DNA of 64,000 bases, from contig NZ_JAUNTW010000001.1 of assembly GCF_030538495.1 (NCBI RefSeq), positions 210,736 to 274,735 of the forward strand, in the 5' to 3' direction. The position numbers were made by a program, and so were the translations under genes. The notes beneath the pieces are model-generated. The model saw only the letters and a list, made by a program, of their open reading frames with translations, had not been told where the DNA came from and did not search any database. Source of the stretch: Paracoccus sp. (in: a-proteobacteria) (lineage in GTDB: Bacteria > Pseudomonadota > Alphaproteobacteria > Rhodobacterales > Rhodobacteraceae). Below, in pieces: positions 18,311 to 28,284 of this stretch; position 1 is the first letter of the stretch; each line of letters opens with the position of its first letter.

Positions 18311-18385
18311 TGGTGGGCGATAACGGATTTGAACCGCTGACATCTTCGATGTGAACGAAGCGCTCTACCGCTGAGCTAATCGCCC
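18311..18385 (-). tRNA. tRNA-Val (anticodon CAC)
   Basis: The cloverleaf has acceptor GGGCGAT/ATCGCCC, D-arm GCTC/GAGC, anticodon stem CTTCG/CGAAG with loop TTCACAT, T-arm AGCGG-TTCAAAT-CCGTT, discriminator A and encoded CCA. It is followed by its own terminator. Confidence 0.95.
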
Positions 18386-18451
18386 GGTTCGCGTCGTCTA
18401 TCTGTTACGATCCGCCTTGGCAAGAGGTGTGCGGCATTTTTTCCGCGCCAA

Positions 18452-19714
18452 TCACCCCGCCGAGGCATTTTCCTTTTTGCTGTCGGAATGGATCAGCAAC
18501 GGTTTCGACGCGGCGTTTTCGACGGCCTCTTCGTTGACGACAACTTCGTCCACGCTGTCCAGACCGGGCAGATCGAACATGGTGTCCAGCAAAATGTCTT
18601 CCATGATGGACCGCAGGCCGCGCGCGCCGGTTTTGCGTTTGATCGCGCGTTTGGCAATCGCGGTCAGGGCGTCGTCGGTAAAGGTCAGCTTGACGCCTTC
18701 CAGATCGAACAGGCGCTGATATTGTTTGACCAATGCGTTTTTCGGCTTGGTCAGAATGATGATCAGCGCGTCTTCGTCCAGATCGGTCAGCGTTGCGATG
18801 ACGGGCAGGCGACCCACAAATTCGGGGATCAGGCCGAATTTCAGCAGGTCTTCGGGTTCCATCACCTTGAACAATTCGCCCACGCCGCGATCGTCGTTTT
18901 CTTTGACATTCGCGCCAAAGCCCATCGCCGTGCCTTTGTTCCGCTGGGCGATAATGCGATCCAGCCCGGCAAAGGCGCCGCCACAGATGAACAGAATGTT
19001 CGTCGTATCCACCTGCAAGAATTCCTGCTGGGGATGTTTGCGGCCACCCTGCGGAGGAACGCTGGCAACGGTGCCTTCCATGATTTTCAGCAAGGCTTGC
19101 TGAACGCCTTCGCCCGACACGTCGCGGGTGATCGACGGGTTGTCGGATTTGCGCGTGATTTTATCCACTTCGTCGATATAGACGATGCCACGTTGCGCGC
19201 GTTCGACGTTATATTCAGACGCCTGCAACAGCTTAAGGATAATGTTTTCAACGTCTTCGCCGACATAACCGGCTTCGGTCAGCGTCGTGGCGTCGGCCAT
19301 GGTGAACGGCACATCCAAAATCCGCGCCAGCGTCTGCGCCAGCAGGGTTTTCCCGCAGCCGGTCGGACCGATCAGCAGGATGTTCGATTTCGCCAGCTCA
19401 ATATCGGTTTTTGACCCATGGTTCAGGCGTTTATAGTGGTTGTGGACCGCCACCGACAACACGCGTTTCGCATGTTCCTGCCCGATGACATAATCATCCA
19501 GCACGCCACAGATTTCGCGCGGCGTCGGAACGCCCTCGCCCGATTTCAGGCCGCTGGATTTCGTTTCCTCGCGGATGATGTCCATGCACAATTCGACGCA
19601 TTCATCGCAGATGAACACGGTCGGGCCTGCGATCAGCTTGCGCACCTCATGCTGGCTCTTGCCGCAAAAGCTGCAATAAAGCGTGTTTTTACTGTCGCCG
19701 GACTGGTTCGCCAT
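18452..19714 (-). CDS. clpX: ATP-dependent protease ATPase subunit ClpX
   Basis: The unfoldase of the ClpXP protease, 420 residues. The zinc-binding domain has cysteines at 14, 17, 36 and 39; Walker A is GPTGCGKT (116-123), Walker [10 protein letters not shown] (about 177-185), and the sensor-2 region with [20 protein letters not shown] follows. It lies 112 bases after clpP on the same strand, the usual order. In Alphaproteobacteria ClpXP turns over cell-cycle regulators and ssrA-tagged proteins. Confidence 0.97.
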   Translation of the reverse strand: MANQSGDSKNTLYCSFCGKSQHEVRKLIAGPTVFICDECVELCMDIIREETKSSGLKSGEGVPTPREICGVLDDYVIGQEHAKRVLSVAVHNHYKRLNHGSKTDIELAKSNILLIGPTGCGKTLLAQTLARILDVPFTMADATTLTEAGYVGEDVENIILKLLQASEYNVERAQRGIVYIDEVDKITRKSDNPSITRDVSGEGVQQALLKIMEGTVASVPPQGGRKHPQQEFLQVDTTNILFICGGAFAGLDRIIAQRNKGTAMGFGANVKENDDRGVGELFKVMEPEDLLKFGLIPEFVGRLPVIATLTDLDEDALIIILTKPKNALVKQYQRLFDLEGVKLTFTDDALTAIAKRAIKRKTGARGLRSIMEDILLDTMFDLPGLDSVDEVVVNEEAVENAASKPLLIHSDSKKENASAG

Positions 19715-19826
19715 CGTCCACTTTCCCTATCGTCGCGGCCATTGCGCCGCACCCGGCGCGCGTCAGACGCGCACCATCCAATTTGCCTATGTTACGGATG
19801 TGAACGTCCCGTCACAATCCCATAAC

Positions 19827-20459
19827 TTATTTTTGGTCCGCATCCGCTTTGCCGCGCGGTGCCAGCACTTCGTCGATCAGACCCCAGTCTTTCGCCTCTT
19901 CGGGCGACATAAAGCGGTCGCGTTCCAGGGCCTGTTCCACCTCGTCCAGGGTGCGGCCGGTGTGCTGAACATAGATTTCGTTCAGGCGACGCTTCAGCTT
20001 TTCGGTTTCGCGGGCGTGGATCAGAATATCGGTCGCCTGCCCCTGATACCCGCCCGATGGCTGATGCACCATCACGCGGCTGTTGGGCAGCGAATACCGC
20101 TGACCCTTTTCGCCCGCACACAGCAGCAGCGACCCCATCGAGGCCGCCTGCCCCACCACCAGCGTCGACACCCGCGGGCGGATATATTGCATCGTGTCGT
20201 AAATCGACAGCCCCGAGGTCACAACCCCGCCGGGGCTGTTGATATACATGCTGATTTCCTTGGACGGGTTTTCCGCCTCGAGGAACAGCAGCTGCGCACA
20301 GATCAGGGTGGACATGCCGTCATGCACCGGCCCCGACACGAAAATAATCCGTTCCTTCAGCAAGCGCGAGAAGATGTCATAGGCCCGTTCCCCGCGGCTG
20401 GTCTGTTCAACCACCATCGGAACAAGCGTGTTCATATAGAATTCTGCCGGATCGCTCAT
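19827..20459 (-). CDS. clpP: ATP-dependent Clp protease proteolytic subunit ClpP
   Basis: The serine protease core, 210 residues. The catalytic triad is visible as Ser107 in GQAASMGS, His132 in VMVHQPSGG and Asp181 in ERDRFMS. The N-terminal loop ([24 protein letters not shown]) is the segment that docks with ClpX. It is first of the clpP-clpX pair and divergent from pth with about 147 bases between. Confidence 0.97.
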   Translation of the reverse strand: MSDPAEFYMNTLVPMVVEQTSRGERAYDIFSRLLKERIIFVSGPVHDGMSTLICAQLLFLEAENPSKEISMYINSPGGVVTSGLSIYDTMQYIRPRVSTLVVGQAASMGSLLLCAGEKGQRYSLPNSRVMVHQPSGGYQGQATDILIHARETEKLKRRLNEIYVQHTGRTLDEVEQALERDRFMSPEEAKDWGLIDEVLAPRGKADADQK

Positions 20460-20606
20460 CTTCTGTCCTTGCTTTGGGTCACGCGATGATTCGCACCATC
20501 CCGCACCCCTGTTTTACCGCTCAAAGGTTGACAGAGTCTTAGTAACCGGCAAGGTCCACCGCAAGGGATGGAACACACCAGAACGCCCCAAACGCAGGAA
20601 ATGCTG

Positions 20607-21296
20607 ATGAAACTGATTGTTGGCCTTGGGAATCCGGGGCAAAAATATAATGAAAATCGTCACAATATTGGTTTCATGGCACTGGATCGGGTCGCTGATG
20701 ACCACAATCTGGGTCCGTGGAAGTCGCGTTTTCAGGCCCATGTGATCGAAGGGCGGCTGGGTGATACCCGCGTGATGTTGCTGAAACCGCAGACCTTTAT
20801 GAACCTGTCCGGGCAATCCGTGGGCGAGGCGATGCGGTATCTGAAACTGACGCCCGCCGATGTGATCGTGCTGCATGACGAATTGGATCTGGCGCCGGGA
20901 AAGGTGCGGGTCAAACAGGGCGGCGGCCATGCCGGGCACAACGGGCTGCGGTCGATTCACCAACATATCGGGGCGGAATATGGCCGGGTCCGGCTGGGCA
21001 TCGGCCATCCCGGACACAAAGATCGCGTGGCGGGCTACGTCCTGTCGGATTTCGCCAAGGCCGATCAGGATTGGCTGGATGACGTGTTGCGTGGGCTTTC
21101 GGACGGCGCGGCGGCACTGGCTGCGGGCGACGGCGGGCGGTTTCAAAACGCCGTCGCCGCGCGCGTAGCCCCCGCCCGCAACAGCGGCACTGCCCCGGAA
21201 AAACCCGCAAAACCAGCAAAACCGGCACTTGAACCCGCGCCAGAACCCGCCAGCTTTGCCGACCGGCTGCGCGCGCTGACGGATCGGTTCAAATGA
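20607..21296 (+). CDS. pth: Peptidyl-tRNA hydrolase
   Basis: The enzyme frees tRNA from stalled peptidyl-tRNA. The 229-residue product starts MKLIVGLGNPG, with AGGAA seven bases before this ATG; the frame is open back to 20568 but family members start here. The catalytic His19 is in NENRHNIGF, and LHDELDLAPGKVR and GGGHAGHNGLRSI are family signatures. A Pro/Ala/Lys-rich tail of about 30 residues extends beyond the usual length of about 190. The common partners rplY and ychF are not adjacent here. Confidence 0.95.
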   Translation: MKLIVGLGNPGQKYNENRHNIGFMALDRVADDHNLGPWKSRFQAHVIEGRLGDTRVMLLKPQTFMNLSGQSVGEAMRYLKLTPADVIVLHDELDLAPGKVRVKQGGGHAGHNGLRSIHQHIGAEYGRVRLGIGHPGHKDRVAGYVLSDFAKADQDWLDDVLRGLSDGAAALAAGDGGRFQNAVAARVAPARNSGTAPEKPAKPAKPALEPAPEPASFADRLRALTDRFK

Positions 21297-21357
21297 TCGC
21301 GCAACCGCTTGGCCTGCGCGCCGCACCACGTTAGCCTGCCCAAAAAGGGAGGCACGC

Positions 21358-21729
21358 ATGGAACCATCCGTTAACGTCCTGGGCGGGCCGTTGCAGCCCT
21401 GTTCACGTGATCCGATGACCGGGTTTTACCGCAATGGCTGCTGCGATACTGGCCCTGATGATCGAGGCAGTCACACGGTTTGCGTGGTGGTCACGGATGA
21501 ATTTCTGGCCATGTCGCGCTATCTGGGCAACGACCTGTCCACGCCGCGCCCGGAATTTCAGTTCCCCGGCCTGAAACCCGGTGATCGCTGGTGCCTGTGC
21601 GCGTCGCGGTTTTTGCAGGCGGCGCAGGAATATGCCGCGCCGCGCGTCGTTTTGGAATCCACGCATCGCCGCGCCTTGGATATTGTGCCGATCGAGTTAC
21701 TGAGGAACCACGCCTATGAGCCTGAATAA
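21358..21729 (+). CDS. DUF2237 family protein
   Basis: A 123-residue soluble protein with many conserved cysteines (PLQPCSRDPMTGFYRNGCCDTG and RWCLCASRF), which mark DUF2237. The function is not known; the cysteine pattern could bind a metal. AAAAAGGGAGG lies before the ATG. The 3' end overlaps the next gene by 14 bases, so the two are probably co-transcribed and coupled. Confidence 0.85.
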   Translation: MEPSVNVLGGPLQPCSRDPMTGFYRNGCCDTGPDDRGSHTVCVVVTDEFLAMSRYLGNDLSTPRPEFQFPGLKPGDRWCLCASRFLQAAQEYAAPRVVLESTHRRALDIVPIELLRNHAYEPE

Positions 21730-22327
21730 ATTCGCAATTATCGTCGCTCTTGCGGCATTTCCAGCATGGGCGCAGACCGATCACTCCCGCGCCCTGCCCG
21801 ATGGCACCAGCCTGCGCGCCGATGACCTGAACCGTCTGACCAATCTGAATGGCAGTCTGGGCGGAGCCTTGCGGCAGTCCTTTGCCAGTGGCGATCCGGC
21901 GGCGGTTGGGTTGCTGACCTATGCGTTATCGGGCAAGGCCGTGCCACCGGCGCAGGCGCAGGGCTGGCTGTCCGGCGAATGGAATTGCCAGATGATGAAG
22001 CTGGGCGGCGGCATCGGGCTGACGGTTTATCAGCCGTTCCGATGCCACGCAGGCATGAACAGCTTTGAAAAACTGACAGGTTCCCAACGGACTGTGGGAA
22101 AAACCTATATCTGGAAAGATCAGTTGATCTATGTCGGGACAGGCTTTATCGCAGGCGACACGCCGCCGCCCTATGCCCATTTGCCCGAGGCCTTCGACCA
22201 CCGCATCAGCCCGCAACGCGCGCCCGAAGTCGGCGTGATCGAGATGATCAGCCCAAATCAGGGGCGGATCATCTTTCCCGCCCCCTATCTGGAATCGCAC
22301 ACAAATGTGCTGTTTCTGACCCGTTAG
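21716..22327 (+). CDS. DUF4893-like secreted protein
   Basis: A 203-residue exported protein with a signal peptide (residues 1-19, ending AWAQ). The mature part has [27 protein letters not shown] and [15 protein letters not shown], which resemble DUF4893. The role is unknown. It starts inside the DUF2237 gene and its stop shares four bases (TTAG) with the stop of convergent trpB. Confidence 0.65.
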   Translation: MSLNKFAIIVALAAFPAWAQTDHSRALPDGTSLRADDLNRLTNLNGSLGGALRQSFASGDPAAVGLLTYALSGKAVPPAQAQGWLSGEWNCQMMKLGGGIGLTVYQPFRCHAGMNSFEKLTGSQRTVGKTYIWKDQLIYVGTGFIAGDTPPPYAHLPEAFDHRISPQRAPEVGVIEMISPNQGRIIFPAPYLESHTNVLFLTR

Positions 22328-23550
22328 GTGGCGATATCCACGCCCAGATGTTTTGCGACGGTAAAGATGTCTTTGTCGCCGCGCCCGCACATATTCATGA
22401 CGATGATATGATCGCGCGGCAAATCCGGGGCGATTTTGATGACATGGGCCAGTGCGTGGCTGGGTTCCAAGGCGGGGATGATGCCTTCTTGCGCGCAGCA
22501 CAGTTGGAACGCGGCTAACGCCTCGGCGTCGGTAATGCTGACATATTCGGCGCGGCCCACATCTTTCAGCCACGCATGTTCGGGACCAATGCCGGGGTAA
22601 TCCAGACCGGCGCTGATGGAATGGCCTTCCAGAATCTGGCCGTCATCATCCTGCAACAGATAGGTGCGGTTGCCGTGCAGCACGCCCGGACGCCCGCCGA
22701 TCAGGCTGGCGCAATGCTGCATGGCGTCGTCCACGCCTTTGCCACCGGCCTCGACCCCGATAATGCGGACCTGCGGGTCGTCAAGGAACGGATAGAACAG
22801 GCCCATGGCGTTCGACCCGCCGCCAATTGCGGCGATGATGGTGTCGGGCAAACGGCCTTCGCGCGGCATGATCTGTTCGCGCACCTCTTTGCCGATGATC
22901 GACTGAAAATCCCGGACCATGGCCGGATAGGGATGCGGCCCCGCAACCGTGCCGATGCAATAAAACGTGTCGCGCACATTCGTGACCCAATCACGCAGCG
23001 CGTCGTTCATCGCGTCCTTCAACGTGCCGCGACCGCTGGTCACCGGCACGACCTGCGCGCCCAGAAGCCGCATCCGAAACACATTCGGCGCCTGACGTTC
23101 CACATCATGCGCGCCCATATAAACAACGCATTGCAGCCCGAACCGCGCGCAGACGGTGGCGGTCGCAACGCCGTGCTGCCCCGCGCCGGTTTCCGCGATG
23201 ATCCGCGTTTTCCCCATGCGCCGCGCCAACAGGATCTGACCCAGCACATTGTTGATTTTATGCGCGCCGGTGTGGTTCAGCTCGTCCCGCTTCATGTAAA
23301 TCTTGGCGCCGCCCAGATGTTCGGTCAGGCGTTCAGCGTAATAGAGCGGGCTGGGTCGGCCAACATAATGCGTCCACAGATCGTCCATTTCCGCCCAAAA
23401 TTCAGGATCGGTCTTGGCCTTTTCGTATTCCGCCTCCAGATCCAAAATCAGCGGCATCAGGGTTTCGCTGACAAAGCGCCCGCCATAAATGCCAAAGCGG
23501 CCCTGCTGGTCGGGTCCGTTCATAAAGCTGTTCAGCAGATCATCGGCCAT
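22324..23550 (-). CDS. trpB: Tryptophan synthase beta subunit
   Basis: The PLP enzyme joining indole and serine, 408 residues. The Schiff-base lysine is Lys98 in [10 protein letters not shown], and GGGSNAMG is the phosphate-binding loop. It follows trpF by 69 bases on the same strand. trpA, which normally follows, is not seen: downstream is the convergent DUF4893-like gene. So the alpha subunit gene must lie outside the window. Confidence 0.97.
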   Translation of the reverse strand: MADDLLNSFMNGPDQQGRFGIYGGRFVSETLMPLILDLEAEYEKAKTDPEFWAEMDDLWTHYVGRPSPLYYAERLTEHLGGAKIYMKRDELNHTGAHKINNVLGQILLARRMGKTRIIAETGAGQHGVATATVCARFGLQCVVYMGAHDVERQAPNVFRMRLLGAQVVPVTSGRGTLKDAMNDALRDWVTNVRDTFYCIGTVAGPHPYPAMVRDFQSIIGKEVREQIMPREGRLPDTIIAAIGGGSNAMGLFYPFLDDPQVRIIGVEAGGKGVDDAMQHCASLIGGRPGVLHGNRTYLLQDDDGQILEGHSISAGLDYPGIGPEHAWLKDVGRAEYVSITDAEALAAFQLCCAQEGIIPALEPSHALAHVIKIAPDLPRDHIIVMNMCGRGDKDIFTVAKHLGVDIAT

Positions 23551-23576
23551 GTCGCGCGCCCTTGCGGTTGGGATAT

Positions 23577-23598
23577 GAGTATTTTTGCACAGAAGAAA
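23577..23598 (+). repeat. Dispersed 22-base intergenic repeat, copy A
   Basis: GAGTATTTTTGCACAGAAGA with two more A lies between trpF and trpB. A near-identical copy lies at 30522-30543 and a looser one at 63877-63898. Such GAGTATTT...AGAAGAA/AGATGAA words recur between genes in Rhodobacteraceae; their role is unclear. Confidence 0.5.
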
Positions 23599-23619
23599 CC
23601 GGCCCGTTGTTCTTAGCCG

Positions 23620-24270
23620 CTAAGCCGAGGCGGTAAAACCCCCGGCGGCGTTAACAAAAGCGCGGATCAGGGCGGGGTCCTTAACCCCCGGCGCGGTTTC
23701 AACGCCGGATGACACATCGACCATCGGCGCGCCGGTCAGGCGGATGGCCTCGGCCACGTTGTCGGGGGTCAGACCGCCCGCCAGCATCCACGGACGCAGC
23801 CACCTGCGCCCGGTCAGCAGCCGCCAGTCAAAGGCCAGCCCATTGCCACCCGGCAAATCGGCGTTTTTCGGCGGTTTTGCGTCCACCAGCAGCAGATCGG
23901 CCACGACGCCGTAATCGGTCAGTTGCGGCAGATCGGCGGGGTCGCGTATGCCGATGGCCTTCATCACCGGCAGGCCGGTGCGGGATTTCACCTCGGCCAC
24001 GCGGGCGGGGGATTCGGCACCGTGCAGTTGGATGATGTCCAGCGGCACCTGCGCCAGCGTGGTTTCCAGTTCCGCGTCATCGGGGTTCACGAACAGCCCC
24101 ACCCGCGCCACGCCAAATGGCACATCGACCGACAGCGCCGCTGCCTGTTCCACCGTCACCGCGCGCGGGGATTTCGGGAAAAAGACCAGCCCAACGAAAC
24201 GCGCCCCTGCATCGGCGGCGGCGCGTATGTGGTCAGCGCGGGTCAGGCCGCAAATCTTGGCCTGCGCCAT
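23620..24270 (-). CDS. trpF: Phosphoribosylanthranilate isomerase
   Basis: The third-step enzyme of tryptophan synthesis, a TIM barrel of 216 residues. The catalytic cysteine is in KICGLTRADH near the N terminus, and LLVDAKPPK holds the aspartate. PWMLAGGLTPDNVAEAI and VDVSSGVET form the phosphate-binding end. I start at MAQAKICGL at 24270; the frame is open for 28 more codons into lapA but without sense. It sits directly after the LapA gene, with one base between stop and start. Confidence 0.96.
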   Translation of the reverse strand: MAQAKICGLTRADHIRAAADAGARFVGLVFFPKSPRAVTVEQAAALSVDVPFGVARVGLFVNPDDAELETTLAQVPLDIIQLHGAESPARVAEVKSRTGLPVMKAIGIRDPADLPQLTDYGVVADLLLVDAKPPKNADLPGGNGLAFDWRLLTGRRWLRPWMLAGGLTPDNVAEAIRLTGAPMVDVSSGVETAPGVKDPALIRAFVNAAGGFTASA

Positions 24271-24271
24271 G

Positions 24272-24670
24272 TCAGCGGATGGCAGGCAGGGCCGCGCCGG
24301 TTTCCGGGGCGGCGGGGGCCGTTTCCGGTGCGTCCAGAATCGCCACGACCTCATCTTTGGGGGCGGCGTGGCGAGTGCGCAGCAGGCCCAGTTCGTTTTC
24401 CAGCTGATGCACGCGTTCGCCGCGGATGCGGGCCTGATGGCGGATGCCCGCTTCGCGCAGCCATTCCCAGATCAGACCGGACAGCATCCCCGCGGCAAAG
24501 GCCACGAACACGACCAGAAACAGCGGCAGGGTGACCGCCCATGTGCCGCCCAGAAAGCGCCCGAAATCAGCCGGGAACAGCGACAGCGTGACCGCCCCGC
24601 GATTGGCCAAGGCAATGCCGACCAGCAACAGTGCCAGAACGGCCACGAAAATCAGACGGATAAAGCGCAT
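24272..24670 (-). CDS. LapA family membrane protein
   Basis: A 132-residue inner-membrane protein with two transmembrane helices (residues 4-22 and 45-68) and a cytosolic coiled-coil helix (RGERVHQLENELGLLRTRH), then an Ala/Pro tail. This is the LapA (lipopolysaccharide assembly protein A domain) layout. It stands between ihfB and trpF, as is usual in Rhodobacterales. Precise function in this group is not established. Confidence 0.82.
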   Translation of the reverse strand: MRFIRLIFVAVLALLLVGIALANRGAVTLSLFPADFGRFLGGTWAVTLPLFLVVFVAFAAGMLSGLIWEWLREAGIRHQARIRGERVHQLENELGLLRTRHAAPKDEVVAILDAPETAPAAPETGAALPAIR

Positions 24671-24679
24671 CAGTCCCCC

Positions 24680-24964
24680 TTACGCCTCGCCGTTCAGGCG
24701 GTCGCGCAGCAATTTACCGGTTTTGAAGAAGGGAACGTGCTTTTCGTCCACCTCGACCGATTCGCCGGTGCGGGGGTTGCGGCCGGTGCGGGCGTCGCGT
24801 TGTTTGACCGAAAACGCGCCAAAGCCGCGCAGTTCGACCCGATCACCCCGCGCCATGGCATCAATGATTTCGTCGAATACGGTGTTCACAATCCGTTCGA
24901 CATCGCGCCGGAACAGATGCGGGTTTTCGTCAGAAATTAACTGGATCAATTCGGAACGGATCAT
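24680..24964 (-). CDS. ihfB: Integration host factor beta subunit
   Basis: A DNA-bending nucleoid protein of 94 residues. [11 protein letters not shown] is the typical start and has GGGGAAAG before it; the longer frame to 25015 lacks a site. The DNA-intercalating arm is [12 protein letters not shown] and the C terminus reads [12 protein letters not shown]. It works with the alpha subunit, which is not in the window. It lies downstream of rpsA, the widespread rpsA-ihfB order. Confidence 0.96.
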   Translation of the reverse strand: MIRSELIQLISDENPHLFRRDVERIVNTVFDEIIDAMARGDRVELRGFGAFSVKQRDARTGRNPRTGESVEVDEKHVPFFKTGKLLRDRLNGEA

Positions 24965-25172
24965 CTTTCCCCACTTCGCCGCGTATCGGTGATGTTGATT
25001 GTGGCATGATGCCATATTTCAACGCAACTTAGAAGCCGCTGGTTTCATAGGGTTGCCAGCTTTGCCCCTGAGGCGCAAGCGGTTTGCGGTCTTTTGCGCA
25101 TCTTTCGTCCGGCGCCACGCAAAAGCCCGCCCCGGCACGAACCGGGGCGGGCCAAAATCAGTCAAAGCGCAA

Positions 25173-26852
25173 TCAGTTGCCGCGGTTCAGCGCAGCGCCC
25201 AAGATGTCGCCCAGCGACGCGCCCGAATCCGAGCTGCCGTATTGGTCGATGGCTTCTTTTTCTTCGGCGATTTCGCGGGCTTTGATCGACAGGCCCAGAC
25301 GGCGGGTTTTGGTGTCCACGTTGGTCACGCGGGCGTCCACTTTGTCGCCGACCTGGAAACGCTCGGGGCGTTGATCCTGACGGTCGCGGGCCAGATCGCT
25401 GCGGCGGATGAAGGATTTCACGCCGTTGAATTCAACCTCGATCCCGCCGTCTTCGATGGCGGTGACTTCGGCGGTGACAACCGAACCACGTTTCACGCCG
25501 TCAACAGCTTCGGCCATGCCTTCATTTTCCAAGGCTTTGATCGACAGGCTGATGCGTTCTTTTTCAACGTCAACGTCTTGGACGACGGCCTTAACCATGT
25601 CGCCTTTGCGGAAGTCCTGAATCGCGTCTTCGCCGCGCGCATCCCACGAGATGTCCGACAGGTGAACCATGCCGTCGATGTCGCCGTCCAGACCGATGAA
25701 CAAACCGAATTCGGTGATGTTCTTGACTTCGCCTTCGATATTGGTGCCGGTCGGGTGCGTTTCGGCAAACACTTCCCACGGGTTGCGCTGCGTCTGTTTC
25801 AGGCCCAGCGACACGCGGCGTTTGGCTTCGTCGATCTCCAGAACCATCACTTCGACTTCTTGGCTGGTCGAAACGATTTTGCCCGGATGGACGTTTTTCT
25901 TGGTCCACGACATTTCGGAAACGTGAACCAGACCTTCGACGCCAGCTTCCAGTTCGACGAACGCGCCGTAGTCGGTGATGTTGGTCACGCGGCCCTGATG
26001 GACGGTGCCGATGGCGAATTTTTCGCCCACGGTATCCCACGGATCGGCCTGCAATTGTTTCATGCCCAGGCTGATACGGTGGCTGTCTTTGTTGATCTTG
26101 ATGACCTGAACCTGAACCGATTCACCGATCGTCAGGATTTCCGACGGGTGGTTGACGCGGCGCCATGCCATGTCGGTGACGTGCAGCAGGCCGTCAACGC
26201 CGCCCAGATCCACGAACGCACCGTATTCGGTGATGTTTTTCACAACACCCTGCACCGACTGACCTTCGGTCAGGTTGGCGATGACCTCGGCGCGCTGTTC
26301 GGCGCGGCTTTCTTCCAGAATGGCGCGGCGCGACACAACGATGTTGCCACGGCGGCGGTCCATTTTCAGGATTTGGAACGGCTGTTTCAGACCCATCAGC
26401 GGGCCGGCGTCGCGCACGGGGCGCACGTCAACCTGGCTGCCCGGCAGGAACGCAACAGCGCCGCCCAGATCAACGGTAAAGCCGCCTTTGACGCGGCCAA
26501 AGATGGCGCCGTCAACGCGCTCTTCTTCGGCATAGGCTTTTTCCAGACGATCCCAAGCTTCTTCGCGGCGGGCTTTTTCGCGGCTGATGCTGGCTTCACC
26601 GCGGGCGTTTTCCACGCGGTCCAGATACACCTCGACCTCATCGCCAACGGACAGCTGGGCTTCTTCGCCGGGATTTGCGAATTCTTTCAGATCAACGCGG
26701 CCTTCCATTTTATAGCCGACGTCGATGATGGCCTGACCTGCCTCGATGGCGATCACGCGGCCTTTGACAACGCTGCCCTCATCGGGGGTGTCAATTTCGA
26801 AGCTTTCGTTCAAGAGTGCTTCAAACTCTTCCATCGTCGCTTTAGCGCACAT
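25173..26852 (-). CDS. rpsA: 30S ribosomal protein S1
   Basis: The mRNA-binding protein of the small subunit, 559 residues with six S1 repeats; for example GRVKGGFTVDLGGAVAFLPGSQ, NITEYGAFVDLGGVDGLLHVTDM and NITDYGAFVELEAGVEGLVHVSEM. It begins MCAKATMEEFEALLNESF after AAAGGAAAC. The long antisense frame over the gene is a coding shadow. Cytidylate kinase usually lies directly upstream, but here the 250 bases before the start are non-coding and then rpmG follows. Confidence 0.97.
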   Translation of the reverse strand: MCAKATMEEFEALLNESFEIDTPDEGSVVKGRVIAIEAGQAIIDVGYKMEGRVDLKEFANPGEEAQLSVGDEVEVYLDRVENARGEASISREKARREEAWDRLEKAYAEEERVDGAIFGRVKGGFTVDLGGAVAFLPGSQVDVRPVRDAGPLMGLKQPFQILKMDRRRGNIVVSRRAILEESRAEQRAEVIANLTEGQSVQGVVKNITEYGAFVDLGGVDGLLHVTDMAWRRVNHPSEILTIGESVQVQVIKINKDSHRISLGMKQLQADPWDTVGEKFAIGTVHQGRVTNITDYGAFVELEAGVEGLVHVSEMSWTKKNVHPGKIVSTSQEVEVMVLEIDEAKRRVSLGLKQTQRNPWEVFAETHPTGTNIEGEVKNITEFGLFIGLDGDIDGMVHLSDISWDARGEDAIQDFRKGDMVKAVVQDVDVEKERISLSIKALENEGMAEAVDGVKRGSVVTAEVTAIEDGGIEVEFNGVKSFIRRSDLARDRQDQRPERFQVGDKVDARVTNVDTKTRRLGLSIKAREIAEEKEAIDQYGSSDSGASLGDILGAALNRGN

Positions 26853-27049
26853 GCGTATTCAGTTTCCTTTGTGTCTGTTACTGGCCTGACGGTTGGCTCC
26901 GCCGGTCTTTATGGGGTCGTTCGGGATATGCGAAAGGGTCGCGGCAAACGCCGGACCCGTGACATAAGCGGCCTGTTCTGACCTTATCACCCAAAGACTG
27001 CGGCCCCTCTACACCAACACCGCAGGAATTTCAAGGCCGTTCACAACGC

Positions 27050-27082
27050 AAAAAGGCCGCAACCTTACGGCGCGGCCCTTTT
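27050..27082 (-). terminator. Terminator after rpmG
   Basis: On the minus strand GGCCGC pairs with GCGGCC around an 11-base loop, extended by A-U pairs with a one-base bulge, and ends in five U. It stands about 20 bases after the rpmG stop. The 170 bases from here to rpsA hold no gene that I can see. Confidence 0.75.
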
Positions 27083-27102
27083 GGAATCCGTCACAGGCGA
27101 TC

Positions 27103-27270
27103 TTACTTGATCTTGCCTTCTTTATATTCGACGTGCTGACGAACGACCGGGTCATATTTGCGAACGGTCATTTTTTCGGTCATCGTGCGGGCGTTTTTCT
27201 TGGTCACATAGAAGTGGCCGGTCCCGGCGGTCGAGTTCAGCCGGATCTTGATGGTGGTCGGCTTCGCCAT
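27103..27270 (-). CDS. rpmG: 50S ribosomal protein L33
   Basis: A 55-residue ribosomal protein: [20 protein letters not shown] at the start and [17 protein letters not shown] at the end. It has no zinc-binding cysteines, so it is the zinc-free form. AGGAG stands seven bases before the ATG at 27270. It is a single gene between RNase P RNA and its terminator. Confidence 0.96.
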   Translation of the reverse strand: MAKPTTIKIRLNSTAGTGHFYVTKKNARTMTEKMTVRKYDPVVRQHVEYKEGKIK

Positions 27271-27381
27271 GTTATTGCTCCTGCTTCGGGGCAATCGCGC
27301 GCCGCAGCCCCCATAGAATTCGTTGAAAGCCGCTTTCTAGCCAGAATCGCGTCAAAGTCAACGCCAAATTGCCGAAATTTC

Positions 27382-27754
27382 TGTGCAGGGGGCCTGTAAG
27401 CCGGATTTTGTCCCCCGCCCAAGGCGGTTGGATGACCATTCATCTTGTCCGGCGGTTGCCCGACGGATCGTGCTGCCTACCCGGATCTGCTGGGGCAAGG
27501 TGGCCCTGCGGGTGTCCCGCGCGCGATCCCTATTCGGCATTGCTCCCGGTGGGGCTTGCCATGCGGCGTCTGTTGCCAGCCGCCCGGTGGGCTTTTACCC
27601 CACCGTTTCACCCTTACCTGCGCGGACGCAGGCGGTTTGTTTTCTGTGGCGCTTTCCCTGGGGTTGCCCCCGCCGGGCGTTACCCGGCACCGTCACCTTA
27701 TGGAGTCCGGACTTTCCTCAGCATTGCTGCCGCGGCCATCCAGCCCCCTGCATG
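27382..27754 (-). ncRNA. rnpB: RNase P RNA, bacterial class A
   Basis: The catalytic RNA that trims tRNA 5' leaders. On the minus strand the 5' part has the conserved GAGGAAAGTCCGGACTCC (about 27702-27720) and the 3' part has AAAATCCGGCTTACAGGCC (about 27391-27409). The ends pair as helix P1, GCAGGGGG with CCCCCTGC, which sets the borders within a few bases. About 373 nucleotides fits Alphaproteobacteria. All reading frames across it are spurious. Confidence 0.95.
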
Positions 27755-27783
27755 GGGGGATATGGCGGCTGTCGTCCGCGGCG

Positions 27784-28284
27784 TCAAGCCGGGGCGCAGG
27801 GCAACGCGGCGCGGGTCTGGTTCAAACGAGGATGCGCCATGGCCTGACCGGGGGCCAACCCGTGTTCCGCCGCCAGCCCGCCGCCGATTTCCAGAACCAT
27901 CAACCGATTCGGGTCGGCATCACCGGGCGCCGCGCCGGGGATCGGCGTTTCATCCAGAGGCCGCGCATTGGCGTGAATGTGACGGATCACACCGCGATCA
28001 TCCAGAAAGATCAGATCCAGCGGGATCAGCGTGTTGCGCATCCAGAACGACGCCGGTTGCGGCCGGTCATAGATGAACAGCATCCCCTGATCGGCGGGCA
28101 ATTCCCGCCGATACATCAGCCCACGCGCGCGGGTTTCAGGGGTATCGGCCAGCTCAACGGAAAAGCTGGTGCCGCCCTGCCCCGAAAATTGCACCCTATC
28201 GTCGCGGCACACCGGATCGGCCGCCGCTGCCCCGCTGAACGCGAGCAACAGCCCCGCGGCGATATTACAGCGCAGCGTTTTCAT
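27784..28284 (-). CDS. DUF192 family secreted protein
   Basis: A 167-residue exported protein: signal peptide at residues 1-21 (ending AAAA), then the DUF192 fold with ADTPETRARGLMYRRELPADQGMLFIY and FWMRNTLIPLDLIFLDDRG. Function unknown. I start at MKTLRCNIAAG (28284), which gives a clean signal peptide. It starts within the last codons of the cold-shock gene, an overlap of 20 bases, so translation is probably coupled. Confidence 0.85.
   Translation of the reverse strand: MKTLRCNIAAGLLLAFSGAAAADPVCRDDRVQFSGQGGTSFSVELADTPETRARGLMYRRELPADQGMLFIYDRPQPASFWMRNTLIPLDLIFLDDRGVIRHIHANARPLDETPIPGAAPGDADPNRLMVLEIGGGLAAEHGLAPGQAMAHPRLNQTRAALPCAPA

Noticed and set aside
24999-26981. Open frame of 660 codons antisense to rpsA
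   Set aside because: It is a shadow of the S1 repeats: His/Phe/Ala-biased product with no domain, and no ribosome-binding site.
27755-27783. Hairpin-like GC repeat at the 5' edge of RNase P RNA
   Set aside because: CCCCCATGCAGGGGG overlaps helix P1 and is best explained as part of the RNA border.
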